From Anaeramoeba flamelloides (Eukaryota > Metamonada > Anaeramoebidae), in the NCBI GenBank assembly GCA_027625915.1, contig JANTQA010000076.1, positions 248,001-312,000 of the forward strand: a DNA stretch of 64,000 nucleotides, written 5' to 3'. Positions 35,581-48,068 of the stretch are shown here, piece by piece (position 1 is the stretch's first letter; every line of letters starts with the position of its first letter). Under the pieces are notes generated by a model. That model worked only from the letters and a program-made list of their open reading frames with translations. It was not told the origin of the DNA and ran no database searches. Made by a program: the position numbers and the translations under genes.

Positions 35581-36479
35581 GAAAAATATTTTTCGTAAAT
35601 TATGAAATTGTGAAAATTGTTTTTAAAAAAGTCATGTTTGTTTTTATCTTTCTAAGAATATTTCCCTTTTAAATCTTTCTATTAGTAAACTGATAATCTA
35701 AAAACAAATTAAATATTACTATCAATTGTGTTAATATCTATTTACTTGTATTTGAAAAGACAATCATCAAAATATTTGGTAAAAACCAAAAACTAAAATA
35801 AATAATTTTTTTTATACAACATGAACTTCAATTATTTAAGAAAAAATATCAAAGAAAATCAGGATGTAAATGATTTTTTAAACATAAAAGACAATTATAA
35901 AATTTTCTCTTCAAGTTAGGAAATTCTATTGTGCTTTAATCCTTTATGAAAAACAATTTTTAATATCAAAAATAAAAAAAGAAAACCAATTTTCACCCCT
36001 AAAAATACCATTCAAAATTGTGATCAAAAATTCTGCTATGATTAAAAAAGGTAATCAAAATTTCCATAAGAAAATGTTCATATTTTCAATAGCAATGTTT
36101 TTATAAAAAATACACATTTAGTCCACCTTTTTACAGAAATTGTAGAAAAGAAAGCAAAAAAAATACACAGAGCGAAATAAACTATTTTTCAAAAATTTCG
36201 ACCCACTTTAGAATGTTAATAGAAGTTGTTTTTAGGATTCATCCAGTTTATTATCAAATAAATATTTTCAATTTTTTGTACAAAAACATTTTTTCTAATT
36301 TTTTAACATTTTTTTTAATATTTTTTATTTTTTTTTGATGCATTTTCAAATTTTTGTTTTTGCTTTTTTTGTGAGAATTTTTATTGTATATTTTCTGATT
36401 TTTTTTTTGATAGATCAAGTGATGAAAAAAAGATCTTGTAAAGAAAAATAATAATTTAGAAAATTGAAACTCAGTAATA

Positions 36480-36780
36480 ACTTTTGAAATGAATTTAATT
36501 AATTGAGCAAAAAAACTCATTGTTGCTTTTTTTCAGTGAAAGTTCAGTAATAAAAAATTTCCTTATCCTCATTTCAAAAATTGTTACTCAACTTTTTTTG
36601 AGTTTTTAGTTTTATTTTTTTTTAATTTTTTAAAAATCAAGGTTTTTAACTATTTAAAATGATTTAAAAGTTAATTACAAATCAGATTTTTTTATTATTT
36701 GTTATATTGAATAGTAAAAATTATTTTTTTTTGAGCAATTTATTATTTCAGGTGATTTACATTTTTTGAAATGGTGTTTA
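36480..36780. repeat. Dispersed repeat D, segment (inverted)
   Basis: Holds TCAGTAATAAAAAATTTCC, CTCATTTCAAAAATTGTTAC, GATTTAAAAGTTAATTA and the end-like motif TTATTATTTCAGGTGATTTA. This is the reverse complement of text in the family D copies at 16205 and 29091. Confidence 0.5.
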
Positions 36781-37489
36781 GTATAAATTTGAAAGAAAAA
36801 AAATTAAAATTTTGAAAAATGACTGATTAGTCAATTTATTTTGAAAGTTTGAGGAATGCGAGATAAATTTCAAATAAACAATATAAAAAATTGGGTGTAT
36901 AGGATCATGTAACTTTTACAAAAAGTTTGGTTAATAAAAGAATTGCTTGTTACATCTAACGACAAAAATATTCTGTAATAATTATATTATTTTCATTTCA
37001 ATCACTAATTCTTATTCATCCTTTAATTAAAAATATTTGAATCTTTTGTATGAAAACCTAAAAAGATTTTTTTATAAAAAAAGAAAAAAAATTTTTTTTG
37101 ATTATGAAAAAAAAAAACCGAAATAACATCCATGATTGTTTCAAGATAACCAAACCTTCATACTTACTAAAAAACTCAAAAAATGCTTTTTATGAATTGG
37201 TCTTTTTTCCTGTAAAATGGTAATATTCTCTGAATTAACATTATCAAACCTTCTTCATTTTATTTATAGAAACGAATTTTATTGTTGAAAACAAGATGTT
37301 TTGGTAATTTGGAAGTTTTCATTTTTTTTCATTTTCAAACATACCCCTTAAAAAATCTCGAAAGGGATTTTAAAGATATTAACAATAAAAATAAATAAAT
37401 AAATAAATTTAAAACAAAATGTTGGATTATAAATGTATTTTCATTTATTATTAAAGTTAAATGATCGTTCAAAAAAAATAAAAAGAAAA

Positions 37490-37764
37490 TTAATTATTTT
37501 GTTCTTCCATTATTATTTTTTTAAATTTTTTATATATGAGCAAAAGGACTGGTAAGTGAGGATATAAACTCTCAAATGGTAAGACAAGATCTTTTTCCCC
37601 TTCAACCATAAATGCCAAATAATATATTGTTTGTTGTAAATAATAACCTTCATTGATTACTACATCTTGAATTTTTGCTTTTTCTAAAAATTTTATTGAT
37701 GTGCTTCCATTATAACATTTTTTTTTTAATTGTATACCCATTCCTCGAATTAATAGTAAGGATT
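37490..37764 (-). CDS. Possible terminal exon or gene remnant, about 91 aa
   Basis: On the minus strand a frame of unusually rich composition ends in TAA at 37490 and can be entered through an acceptor-like TTATAG at 37770-37765. The text SLLLIRGMGIQLKKKCYNGS, then KFLEKAKIQDVVINEGYYLQ and GEKDLVLPFESLYPHLPVLL, looks like a folded protein end, unlike the filler frames around it. Upstream there is a stop (about 37830) and no convincing preceding exon within a kilobase. It could be the last exon of a gene with a long intron, or a fragment of a decayed gene. The family is not recognised. Confidence 0.35.
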
Positions 37765-38334
37765 CTATAATTATTTTTTAAAAGCGCAATTATTTGGAGA
37801 AATAAATTTATATAGTTTAATTTCAAAAGTTGTTAGAGAATAGAACAAGATATTTTTTTTTTTTTAATATTTTTTTTTTCATTTTTAAAATTGGTTGTCA
37901 AATAATATATTCTATATCACAAAAAAAAAAAAAAACTCTTGTTTATATATTTATTAATAGAAGAAGTGTAAATTACACTCTAAATGCCCTTTTATTTAAA
38001 TTTCGTTAAAGGTAATTTAAGCTTGTAAGCATAGATTTTAAGATTGTTCAAGGAAAAGACATGTCCAAATTTTTTTATGTTTAAAAAGCAAAAGCAAAAA
38101 ATTGAAAAGAAAAAAGGAAAAGGAAAAATTTAATAAAAAGGGTTTATAAGAATCAATTGGTAAAAATTTAAAAAAAAAAAAAAAAAACAATGCTATCTTT
38201 AATTAAGAACTCCCAAAATCACTGTCGTGATACTTTTGATTAATTTAATTTAATTTGATAATTGATCATAAATGTTCACTTGGGGATCATTGTTTAATTA
38301 TTGTAATTTCTTTTTTTTTTTGATCTGATTTGCT

Positions 38335-38425
38335 TTAAGGGATTCATCTCTATTAAATTGTTTACTAAATTTACATCGAGATTGAGAAAATTTTTTTCCA
38401 ATTACTTAGATTTGAAATCAAAGTG
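38335..38425. mobile_element. Family B left end, truncated
   Basis: TTAAGGGATTCATCTCTATT followed by AATTTACATCGAGATTGAGA and CAATTACTTAGATTTGAAAT matches the left part of family B. No matching right end follows. Confidence 0.55.
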
Positions 38426-39673
38426 AAAAACTTCTTTGTGTAGTAATGAAATCTCGCTAAATGACATTTATTAAATTTAGTTATTGTTTTTATAGAAATA
38501 AAAAATTTTTCAATTTTTCCACTTTTTTGAAAGTTGCTTTTTTTCAACTTTTCTCAAAAATACAAAAAATAAAAAAAAATATCCGCAAGAAAACAAAACC
38601 TTGTTGTGTTTGTCGTAGACATACAAAAAATAATTTGAAAAATAAGCCTGAAAAGTTTTTTTTTGGATTTGCATGAAAACACAGTGTGATTCGAAAAAAA
38701 TATACAATATATGCTTTACTCAAAATAAAAAATTTCTTTCTTTTCCTTGTACCATTCTTTTGTTTCATGAATCTACTTTTTGAGTTTACACTCTTTTGTT
38801 TTTGTTGAATTTGAAGATTTTTTAAGTGATCCCAAATTATCATTCAAAAAGTTTTTGTCAGAGTCAAAAAAAATCAAAGAAAAGAATAAGAACTATTTTT
38901 TTTAAAAGTAATAATTGATAAGACAAATTGAGTTCTTTATAGAGTCAAGTTGGATGAATAGAAGTGAATAAGAAAATATTCACTAGTTTTAAATTATTTT
39001 TTCGTTTTTAAAAATGAGAATAAATATTATTTTTGAGAAAATAATTAAATACAAAATTAATCAAAAAATTCTCAACATTTCAAGATATTTTTTCAAAAAA
39101 AAATGTTTTACGTTATTTTGTGAGAAATTAAAAAATTTAAAAAAATATCCACTATTGTAAAATTTTGATTTATTAAATATTCTCGAAAATAACAAGAAAT
39201 AAGAAAAATCAAAAAAAAAATATTTTATCTAAAACCAAAACTGTTATTTTACCATTGGTATGAGTCTATGAACACTAGGGTTTCTTAAAGTTCTTTAAAA
39301 AATGTTTTTAATCTTTTAATAAAAATTTTGCATATTTTCGAGTATTTTCGAGAATATTTCAAACAATATAAAATTTAGCATACAATGATAGTATTCAAAG
39401 TTTATTTATTTTTTTTTTTATATGGGAAAATTATTTTCTTTGTCCCAAAATCTGTTATTTTTTCAATTAATCCCAAATAGATCAGAAAAATAAACTTTCA
39501 AAATTTTTTCTTTGATAATCTTTTTTTGAAAAGAATTCTTTTTAAAAATACTTTTTTTATTTGAAACTAAAAATAAAAATTTTGTTACTTATTCAAATTT
39601 CTTCCATAACTACATTTACAATATTTTTAAATTTTTTCAAAACCAAACCTATAATTTTTAACCTTTTCTAATA

Positions 39674-40240
39674 CAGTCATTTTAAAAAAGTGAGGGCTTT
39701 TTTTTTATATAGAGTTGTAAGAATAAAAACTTTTTTAAAGTTTTCTGTTTTAATAAAGTTTGTGTACTTTTTTGAAAAAAAAGTGCTTTCCTTCAGGCTC
39801 CAACCTTTACAGTACATTCAAAAGTTTGATCCCTCACTTTATTAAAATCGAAAACTTTCAAAAAGTTTTTATTCTGAAAAAGTTTTAAAAAAGAAAACTT
39901 GAAAAAAGTCCTCACATTTTTTAAACCACTGGATTAAAAAAGTGAGAAATATTTTCTTTTTTTTTAGATTAACAGAATTAAAACTTTTTGAAAAAATTAA
40001 GTTTTAAAAAAGTGAGGACTATTTTCATAAAAACGATTTTTTTCTGATTTCTGGATTTTAACAAAATGAAAAAAATAACCCTTTAAAGGCGAAGTAGAGA
40101 TTGGAGTGGGAAGAAAAGCAATTTTTTTAAAAAAAGTATTCACTTTTTGAAAATAGAAAACTTTAAAAAAGTTTTTACTTTATTAAAATATAAAACTTCA
40201 AAAATGTTTTGGAAAAGTACTCGCCATTTTAAAATGGTCG
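39674..40240. mobile_element. TA/CAGTC-ended element F (~567 bp)
   Basis: The left end, TA then CAGTCATTTTAAAAAAGTGA, is mirrored on the right by CTCGCCATTTTAAAATGGTC then GTA. The interior repeats AAAAAGTGAG and AAAACTTTTT-type blocks several times in both orientations, giving a multi-stem structure. The CAGTCA terminus resembles family A and Tc1/mariner ends. Confidence 0.65.
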
Positions 40241-40410
40241 TATTGTTTTATTGTTTATCAATTTTAATTTAAAGTCATTTTAAAAATAATATGATCAAAA
40301 TGTATCTTTCAAAATTTACCAACAAAACAGTTGAAATACTTTAATAGAATAATTTTTGGTGTTCTTTTAAAAAGCTTTTTTGTCATACAGATTTTTTAAA
40401 AAATATTTAC

Positions 40411-41176
40411 TTAAGCGATTAGCGTCACCATAGATTCGTCTATAATTAAAGTATGATGTAATTGGGTGTAAATGATATTAGTACCACATGGTTCAAATAG
40501 CTTTAAAAAATCCATTATAAATATTATTGTACAATAAATTATTTCATTTTTTATTAATGATCATCAATTAAAAATTCTTAATTTTGGGAAATTTTTTATT
40601 AATGTTTCCCTTTTCCAAATCTAATAAGAGAAAACCAAATAAAAGTATTCCATTCTTTAATAATTCATATTTAGAACTTTCAAAAGTAAATATTTTTTCA
40701 ATTTTATAATTTCAAAGATTAACTCAATAACCATCAACATAAAAACACAAAGATATATTAGTTTTTTTTGGTTCCTTTTTTTAAAGCTAATTGTAACATC
40801 AATATATTTCCAAGATTTGCAAAATAGTTTGTCAAAAGAATCTATTAATTAATTATTTATTTTTTGAAAAACACCAAATTTTTTAGCAACTAATCAACAT
40901 TTCGCCACAAATTTAAGAAACATCATTTGCAACTTTGTAGTCTGAATATTGATAAATCAACCTTTAAATTTGTGGCAAAATACAGATTTTTATCTGAAAT
41001 TCTTGGAGATTTTTTACTAAGGCAAGGATCATTTTTAATTGATGAGATCAACAAATATTATGACTTTACATTTGAATTTTTAGAGACATTTGAATTATGG
41101 CGAACTAATGTGATTTACATTCAATAAAAACATACTTTGTTCTTAGACTTCTCCTTGGTAGACACTAAACCCTTAA
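40411..41176. mobile_element. TTAA-ended element, family I, copy 2 (~766 bp)
   Basis: Left end TTAAGCGATTAGCGTC; right end GACACTAAACCCTTAA, an inverted pair with TTAA edges. Subterminal inverted blocks (ATTAGTACCACATGGTTCAA on the left) are matched on the right by TTTGAATTATGGCGAACTAA in altered form, and better by the other copy's right side. The right half carries an open frame of about 66 codons (starting near 40927) without a known domain. Confidence 0.7.
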
Positions 41177-41499
41177 AAGGTTTAAAAAAGTGTTACACAA
41201 TCTTTAAAATAGTGAGTCAAACAGTTTTGAGCAACACTTTTTGACAATTTTATAACCCACTTTTTGAAAAAAGCTTTTACTGGTTTATTTGGGGATTGAC
41301 TTGAAAATTTCTTTAAAATTATTATTTTTGAGAAGATTTTTTGAGAAGAAATTGGGAGATAACTTTATTAACAAAATTCAGATGATAGTATGAATGCTTT
41401 CTTTGTCTTTTGTCTCAAAAATTCTATATTTTTATCAAAGAAATCAAACACACATCCTTTCGATCGATTTCTTTTTTTGTTTTTGTTCGGAATAGTTTG

Positions 41500-41965
41500 T
41501 TATTTTTGTGATTTTAATTGTTCTTCTTTTTTCTCTTTTTTCATTCTTTTGTATTTTAATAACACTACGTTTGTTTGATCAGAAAACCACACCGAGAAAA
41601 ATTGTTTTTATTTTAATCAATTTTGAAAATCCGAAAAAAAAAAAAACTAAAAAGAAAAGAAAGAAAGAAATTGTAAAACAAAAGAAACAAAAAACAAAAT
41701 TTTATTGATTAGTACACTTACCTTCACAAACAAAAAATAGTCTCACAAAAACTCTTAAAATAGGGACGATTATCAAAATGATTGTTAATTTGCCAAACAT
41801 CAATTTTTGGTTGACGATGGATTGCATCAGTAATAAAAGTAAAGCAAAGACAACAAATATTTTGTCAAATAACTGAAACAGCTTGTTTTTTGTTCGAAGT
41901 TTGAATTCTATGGCATCGTCATTGATCACGTTTCTTTCAACAGAAAGATTTTGTAAAGATAGCAT
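41500..41965 (-). CDS. Small two-helix membrane protein, two exons, ~102 aa
   Basis: Exon 1 (41965-41722) encodes 81 residues plus one base: a polar N-terminus (MLSLQNLSVERNVINDDAIE), a first hydrophobic helix (about 34-50, IFVVFALLLLLMQSIV) and a second (about 58-78, KLTIILIIVPILRVFVRLFF). It ends at a textbook donor, GTAAGT. An acceptor CGTAG at 41569-41565 leads to exon 2 (41564-41500), which continues in phase with VLLKYKRMKKEKKEEQLKSQ and stops at TAA. The 157-nt intron matches the proteasome introns in size. The product would be a hairpin membrane protein with a basic tail, likely in the ER or another endomembrane. The family is not recognised. The splice acceptor is inferred; if it is not used, the product would end nine residues into the intron. 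Confidence 0.55.
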
Positions 41966-42433
41966 AAACCGAAAATTAAAAATTAAAAAAAATGATTAAT
42001 TCATTTGATTTATTGCTCTTCCAATTATAAAATCGATTTGCAATTTTGACTGTAGAAAAAGATTAAATTCCAGCCCATTCGATTTCGGATCTTCATCTTT
42101 TCATAATCTTTCGATAACAAGAAAAGCAAAAAATTCTGAACTTTTCAACTTTTTAAAAGGAAGAATTTTTACTTCATAATCCATTTTTATACCCTTAAAG
42201 TTTGAGATTAATCTTTAATAACAAACTTTTTGAAAGAGTGAGTATATTAAACAGGTGTTAATATTCGTTGAAAAAGTTACATATGAAAGTTTGAGTAAAC
42301 AGTGATTGTTAATGACCAATAAAATAAAAAAAATCTTCAAGTAAAATTAATAGTAAATTCAAAAAAATATTACCGAAACTTGAAATTGAAAGTATTGAAA
42401 AATCTGATTACTAAAAGACCAAACTAAATTTTA

Positions 42434-42847
42434 CCATTGTGGAAAAAAAATGAAACACGGTTATTAATTGGGAACATTACTCAAAACGAAAAGTAAAATC
42501 AATTAAAAGAAGAAACCAATTAAATTCAAATAATAATTCATTATATTATTTTCAATCAAAACAACAAACACAATTAAAAACTACTTTCTTTATCGAAATT
42601 GTTAGTGTTGTTTTGGAGATCACAAAAATAGTCAATATTTTCAACAAATTTTTAATAATTGATCAATCAAAGAAAAAGCACATACTAAAAGATAGTATTA
42701 AAAAAACTGTTATTGTGCTGAATACTTCTTTTTGAATTTTTTTATTTATTCTTTTTTTAATTTGATCTCGACTTTCATTTTCAATAAGGTTCCCAATTAA
42801 AAACAGTGTTCAACTTTTTTTCCTGTTTCACTTTTATTCCACAATGG
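42434..42847. mobile_element. MITE family J, copy 2 (~414 bp)
   Basis: Ends CCATTGTGGAAAAAAAATGA (left) and TTCACTTTTATTCCACAATGG (right, in part), with the subterminal block GGTT(A/T)TTAATTGGGAAC matched by GTTCCCAATTAAAAAC. The interior is inverted relative to copy 1 at 14312-14731. Confidence 0.85.
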
Positions 42848-43041
42848 TTGATACTATTTTCCTGAAATGGAATTATGGTTTCTAAAAGAGTTTTATCCAT
42901 TTTTCTCATTCTTTGAAAGTTCTAAACTCCAACCAATTTTCTGAATTATTGCAAAATAAATTATTTTTGTTGAAAAGGAAAGAAATTTTATTATATGTGA
43001 ACAAGATTATACCAAAATAGATTTGAAAAATAAAACAACTA

Positions 43042-43237
43042 CAGTCAGTTTCACTTTTAAGGCACAAACTTTCAACGAAATTTAAGGTACAAAAAAAATC
43101 TCAAATTAAAGCACAAAATTCAAATTCTAGTAAAATAAATTGTAAAAAATAAAATTCCAAATTTTGTGCCTTAATTTGAGATTTTTTTGTGCCTTAAATT
43201 TCGTTGAAAGTTTGTGCCTTAAAAGTGAAACTGACTG
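43042..43237. mobile_element. Palindromic MITE family A, copy 1 (196 bp)
   Basis: Flanked by TA on both sides. The left arm runs CAGTCAGTTTCACTTTTAAG, then GCACAAACTTTCAACGAAAT, and the right arm is its near-perfect inverse ending GTGAAACTGACTG. The arms are about 80-90 bases around a short A/T-rich loop, so the whole element can fold into one hairpin. No coding capacity. The CAGT terminus and TA flanks are as in Tc1/mariner elements. Confidence 0.95.
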
Positions 43238-43710
43238 TAAGTTTTGGATAACTCAGAATAAAAAATCTGCTTAATTTCAAAAAAATTACAATCTGATATT
43301 TGAATTATAAATGGGAAATAAAAAAAATCTATATTCAATTATAAAATGAAATTTTTTAAATCATTAAAAATATACTAATTAGTTTTTATTTATATATCTT
43401 TGACAACATTTTGAACTGTTAAACTCTTAGGATCTTTTATTTTACTTACATAATCTTTACAATTTTTTTTTAATTTATAAGTTTAAATCTTGTATTAATC
43501 ATTAATTTTTATATTATTATTAATAATAATAAAATGCAAAATATACAGCTGTTTCCATAACCCTGTTTTGATGTTTTTATTTACTTTTTGGAAATTTTTT
43601 TGTGTTTTTTTAAAAAACAAACTTTTTTAAGACTTTTTCATTTTCATTTTTTTACTATTATCTTACAATTTTGTTTTGTTGTTCCTGAAAAATACTATTG
43701 AGTAAAATTG

Positions 43711-43732
43711 TATATATATATATATATATATA
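43711..43732. repeat. (TA)n microsatellite
   Basis: About eleven TA units. Confidence 0.9.
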
Positions 43733-44815
43733 AATCAAATATTATTTACAATAGTCTCGTTTATCAAATCATTTTTCTACAACTTTCCAAGACCAATCAC
43801 CACTTTTTTTGATCTAATAAATTTACTGTGATCAAAATAATATTTAGCCCAAATACAAAAATATTTGTTTCTTTATATACCCTATGCTTTTTTTCTTATT
43901 GTTCAAATCAAAAGCATCTGTTTCGTTATCCAATAGTATATCTAAGGCTAAATCAGTTGTGAAAGTAAATATCTGGATATTTTGATAAAAATTTTAATTA
44001 GGAATGGTACTTGTTTATACATTTTTTGTATTTTTGATTATTTTGTAATTTTTTGTTTTTTTAAAGATAAAAATTTTAGCAAAAATAACTCTATTTTTTG
44101 AGAAAAATTTTCCAATTTGATTCCTCATTAAGAGAATTTATTTTTAAAAACAAAGAACTTTAAAACCCAATACCATATTTACTTATGGTTTATTGTTTAT
44201 TTCTTTGATCTTTTAATGTCAAGTTCTTTGATAAAAAAAACAAACACACTTTTTATGAAACAGGGATTATACTTTTCGGGGCTTATTATTATTAAAAAAG
44301 TTAAAAAAACTAATCACCAAAATCCAAAGCCACCGTATCTTTTAAAATAACCCAAAAAAAAAATGAGAGAGAGAGACTAAGCTTATCTGAAAAACTATTT
44401 TGAGTCTATTCAAATCTGTAAAAATAATTTCTTAAGATTTCAAGTTTTTTTGAAAAAGGATATGAAAAAAATTTTTTACTTCATTTTCCTTTTTGAATTT
44501 AACCAATAGCCTTTAAATCATCTCTTGTAATTGGTGAACTTTCTTTATTAATCTGGTTCTTTTTGATCTCTATTTTGGGTGAGATAAAAATCCAAAATCA
44601 AGAAATATTTCAGAATCGATAAAAAGTAAATTAGCCAAAATTTTATCTCATTGAAATTCTAACAAGAAGAAAAGTTAATTTTTTTGAAAATAAATTATGT
44701 TTCAAAAAGTTTAAATTGGTGTTGTATTAGATTACTTAAAATATAAATTCTCGTTAAATTGTCTGAAGTTGATTTAGTTTTTTTATTCAATTATCCGAAA
44801 AAATAAACACCATTT

Positions 44816-45555
44816 CACTCAAAGGGGCCCAGTCAAAAATGAAATAGTCACTTTATTTTTAAGAATCAACCAAACTTAGATTGTTTAGAAATACGAGAAA
44901 TAATAAACTTCTTATAAGAGTCCATAATTATAAAAGAAACCCCTGAACAAACTATAAATTTCAAAAAAAAAAAAAATGTTAAAAATTTTTTTGGGCCCCA
45001 TTCATTGGAACTTCTCGTGCAAAATTCTCAATTTCTTTAGGAAATTAAAATTGTTGATACAGTCAGTTTCACTTTTAAGGCACAAACTTTCAACGAAATT
45101 TAAGGCACAAAAAAATCTTAAATTAAGGCACAAAATTTGCAATTTTTTTTTTTACATTTTATTTTTACTAGAATTTGAATTTTGTGCTTTAATTTGAGAT
45201 TTTTTTTGTGCCTTAAATTTCGTTGAAAGTTTGTGCCTTAAAAGTGAAACTGACTGTAATAAGATTTTTTACTTTTAAATGTATGAATTTTAAAAGAACA
45301 TACAAAGCTTAACTTTTCATAATGTTTATTTGGTTTTTCAAATATTTTTTTTTCAAAGATAATTTTTAAAAAAAAAAACAAAAAAGAAAAGAAGAAAAAA
45401 AAAAGCAAAAAGTAAAAAACAAAAAAAACAAAATTTTTAAAAATGAGAAAAAATGATTTTGATCTAAAAATTGAAAATTTTTGTTTGATAAGAGTAATGA
45501 ATTAAACTCATAGAAAGTCTTCCATTTCTTCAATAAAACTGGGCCCCTTTGACTG
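44816..45555. mobile_element. CAGT-ended element E (740 bp, with nested MITE)
   Basis: Left end CACTCAAAGGGGCCCAGTC; right end ACTGGGCCCCTTTGACTG followed by TA. These inverted ends are strikingly GC-rich for this window. It carries a family A MITE at 45060-45256, so the unoccupied element was about 540 bp. It lies inside repeat K. Related end motifs occur at about 10150 and 61806. Confidence 0.8.
45060..45256. mobile_element. Palindromic MITE family A, copy 2 (197 bp)
   Basis: Complete, TA-flanked, inserted within element E, which is itself inside repeat K: a three-level nest. Confidence 0.95.
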
Positions 45556-46605
45556 TAAAAGAGTTTAATTTGAGGATGTTTAAAAAGATATTTTTGTTTT
45601 ATAATTGGAGAATGTAAGTATTATTGTTAAAATTTTGATTCTTTTTTAAAGATAAACACCCTCTTGAAAAATTTTCATTTCAAATATTATCAAAAAATCA
45701 AAAACATAATTTAAAAGTTTTCAAAACAACACTTTGAAATAATTATAAAGAAAAACACTAAAATTCTGAAAAAAAAAAAAAAAAGAAACTTTTTAAATAT
45801 TTCAACAAATGTTCTTGTACGAAATGATGAAGAAATAGAAATTTTTATATGATTTTAAAAAAATATTCTTCTCAAACTAAAATTTTTCAATTTTTAAATA
45901 TGATCATTTTTTCTAATTGGTCAGTTTTATTTTCTTCTTTTTTATTTTTCTTTTCTTTTTTTTTTTTTTACTTATTTTTTTTTACTTATTTTTTTTTTAT
46001 TTTTTTTAAACAAGTCAATTTGAAAAAAAAAATTGTTTCAAAACTCCAAAGTAACTTTAATAAAATGTGTGTTTTTTAATTTCTTTTATAATTCAAATAT
46101 TTATGATTAATAATCTTATTGCAAAAAATAATGAATATTCCAAAATAAATTGTGAAATTTTAGACTAGAACGTTCCAATGAAAGTTGATACAAATATTTT
46201 TTTAACATTTTATTTTTTTCAATCATTTTTTTGTTTGTTCGGGCATTTCCTTTATAAATATCAACTCTAATTTGAATTTTATTATCCTCTTATTTCAAAC
46301 CAATATAATTATTATGATTGATTCTGTTTGAAAAAATGAATTTTACATTTTTTGCTGGGGGTCTTTGTGTGAAATGGGGGTTTTATATCCAATTTTTACA
46401 AATAATATATCTTTTTTTTTGAAAATTATATTTTTTGGGTTTTTATTCAATTTCATAATTAAATCAATTTATTAGGAGTTAGATACTAATTAGATTTAGA
46501 TAATCGATTGAAGTTTCTGAAAATTCAAAAATAGTTATCAAATTTCATAAATTTCACACAACATGATTAAAATCTAATTGAATAATTTTAAAAACATTTG
46601 TGAAA

Positions 46606-47085
46606 TAAACTCAATTCCAAAAATTGGGGCACACCTTCAAAATCAATTTAATTCCAAGAAAGGTGATATTTAACTCTTAAATAGAAACATTAGATATTAA
46701 CAATCAATGTAAATAATTTTAAAGTTAATTATTTATCATTTTTTTTCATTATTTTTTGATTTTTGATTTTCAATAATTTTTGTGATTTTTTTTTTTTATT
46801 AAAATTTTTTTCAAAACTTTTTGAAAATCTCAAAATCACTTTAAAATGAAATTTCAAAGTTTTCATTCTGATCACAAAAAAAAAATTTTTTTTTCTCTCA
46901 AAAAGAAAAAAGATTCTTTTTTTATCTAGGAAAAAATTTTTTTGAAAAAAAATCATGATATGGGGTGCTATAGCACATTGCCTATAAACAGACCTTATTA
47001 TCATTAATGGAAGTGTGAATACTGAATGTATTATTAATGATATTATCAAAAAAATCAAAGGTAATTCAACTAGCTAATTCAGAAT
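46606..47085 (+). mobile_element. Partial Tc1/mariner copy
   Basis: Matches the first ~480 bp of the element at 17124. The same left end TAAACTCAATTCCAAAAATT, the same low-complexity region and ATCATGATATGGGGTGCTA, then loss of similarity near AATTCAGAATA. The conserved ends of the transposase and the right inverted repeat are missing, so it cannot move by itself. Confidence 0.85.
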
Positions 47086-48068
47086 AATTTGCAATATTTT
47101 TTTTTCTATTGAATTTGTTATTTTTTTCAAAATAATTAACTCATATATCTAATTTTTAGCAAGAATAGGTATTTTATCACAAAATTTACAGATAATGCAA
47201 TTGATGTACTTTTTCAAATATTTTTTCTTTATATAGAGTTTTTAAAAATTAATTGTAATGAAATAAAGAATCATTGTCAAGATTTTGGTTTTTTACTTTC
47301 AAGAACACTGTAATTCATCTAGAAAATTATAATTTACTTTTTCAGAATTAAGGTTTTTATGAAAATGGTAAAATTTTTGTCTAATGTTGTTAATATCAAC
47401 CTGAAGGAAACGAACACGCTGTTTTCAATATTTTCTATATTTCAAATTTTAAAAACAAATTTTAATGAATTAAAGAGTGTTTAAAATATTTTTAGTTTTT
47501 TACTTACTCAATCGTTTCAGAATTCATCTCGAAAATTGTGATATATTTGTTCAGATTTATAATATTCACGATATGGGAAATAGGGTTGTAATAACCTTTA
47601 AAAAAATGTATCTTTGACTTGAAATTTAAAAGATTTTTTCTAAACATTTGAATAAAAAATGTAACAAATTATATCTCTTTTTGAACATTTTGGAGGAAAT
47701 TATTTTTTTCTATGGAATATATTTTCTCAAATCCCTTAATTGAACAACAACCAAAAAAAAAAAAAAAGAACAAATTATGAATCGAAAAAATAGATTCCAA
47801 GATTTGAGATCTTAAAAAATAAATTAAATAATTTAAAATATTTGATTATGTAAACTCAAATATTGACTTTTCTGCTTTTACCATCCATTATAGAACTATT
47901 TAAATTTTGCAAAAGGAACATTACACTTATAAATGAGTACTTTTGGGTTATTGTTTATCAAAAAAAGAAAATTCCTAAACTAAAGGGATTCTTTTGGATC
48001 TATTATTCAAGAGAACAATATACAGGCTTGATTTTATGCTGAAATTGGTCAAGTTTTAATTTCTGTTA

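Larger units (their letters stand above)
33907..41499. other. Largely gene-free stretch with several elements
   Basis: Contains an (AT)n run (34160-34197), family N copy 2 (35079-35580), a family D segment (36480-36780, inverted), a possible coding exon (37490-37764), a family B left end (38335-38425), element F (39674-40240) and family I copy 2 (40411-41176). Other open frames are A/T-rich and not supportable. Confidence 0.55.
44380..45770. repeat. Dispersed repeat K, copy 2, interrupted at 44816-45555
   Basis: Same-orientation partner of 22420-23620. Matching resumes after the inserted element, from about 45590 (ATAATTGGAGAATG, then TTTTTTAAAGATAAACACCC). Confidence 0.6.

Noticed and set aside
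40927-41127. 66-codon + frame beginning MQLCSLNIDKSTFKF
   Set aside because: Lies in a TTAA-ended element; the other copy at about 30360 does not keep the frame, so not a supported gene.
45060-45256. Family A palindromes as CRISPR or tandem array
   Set aside because: Copies are TA-flanked, irregularly spaced by hundreds to thousands of bases and inserted in other elements, so they are transposons.
46729-47058. 109-codon minus-strand frame
   Set aside because: Lies entirely in the partial Tc1/mariner copy, antisense to its transposase remnant.
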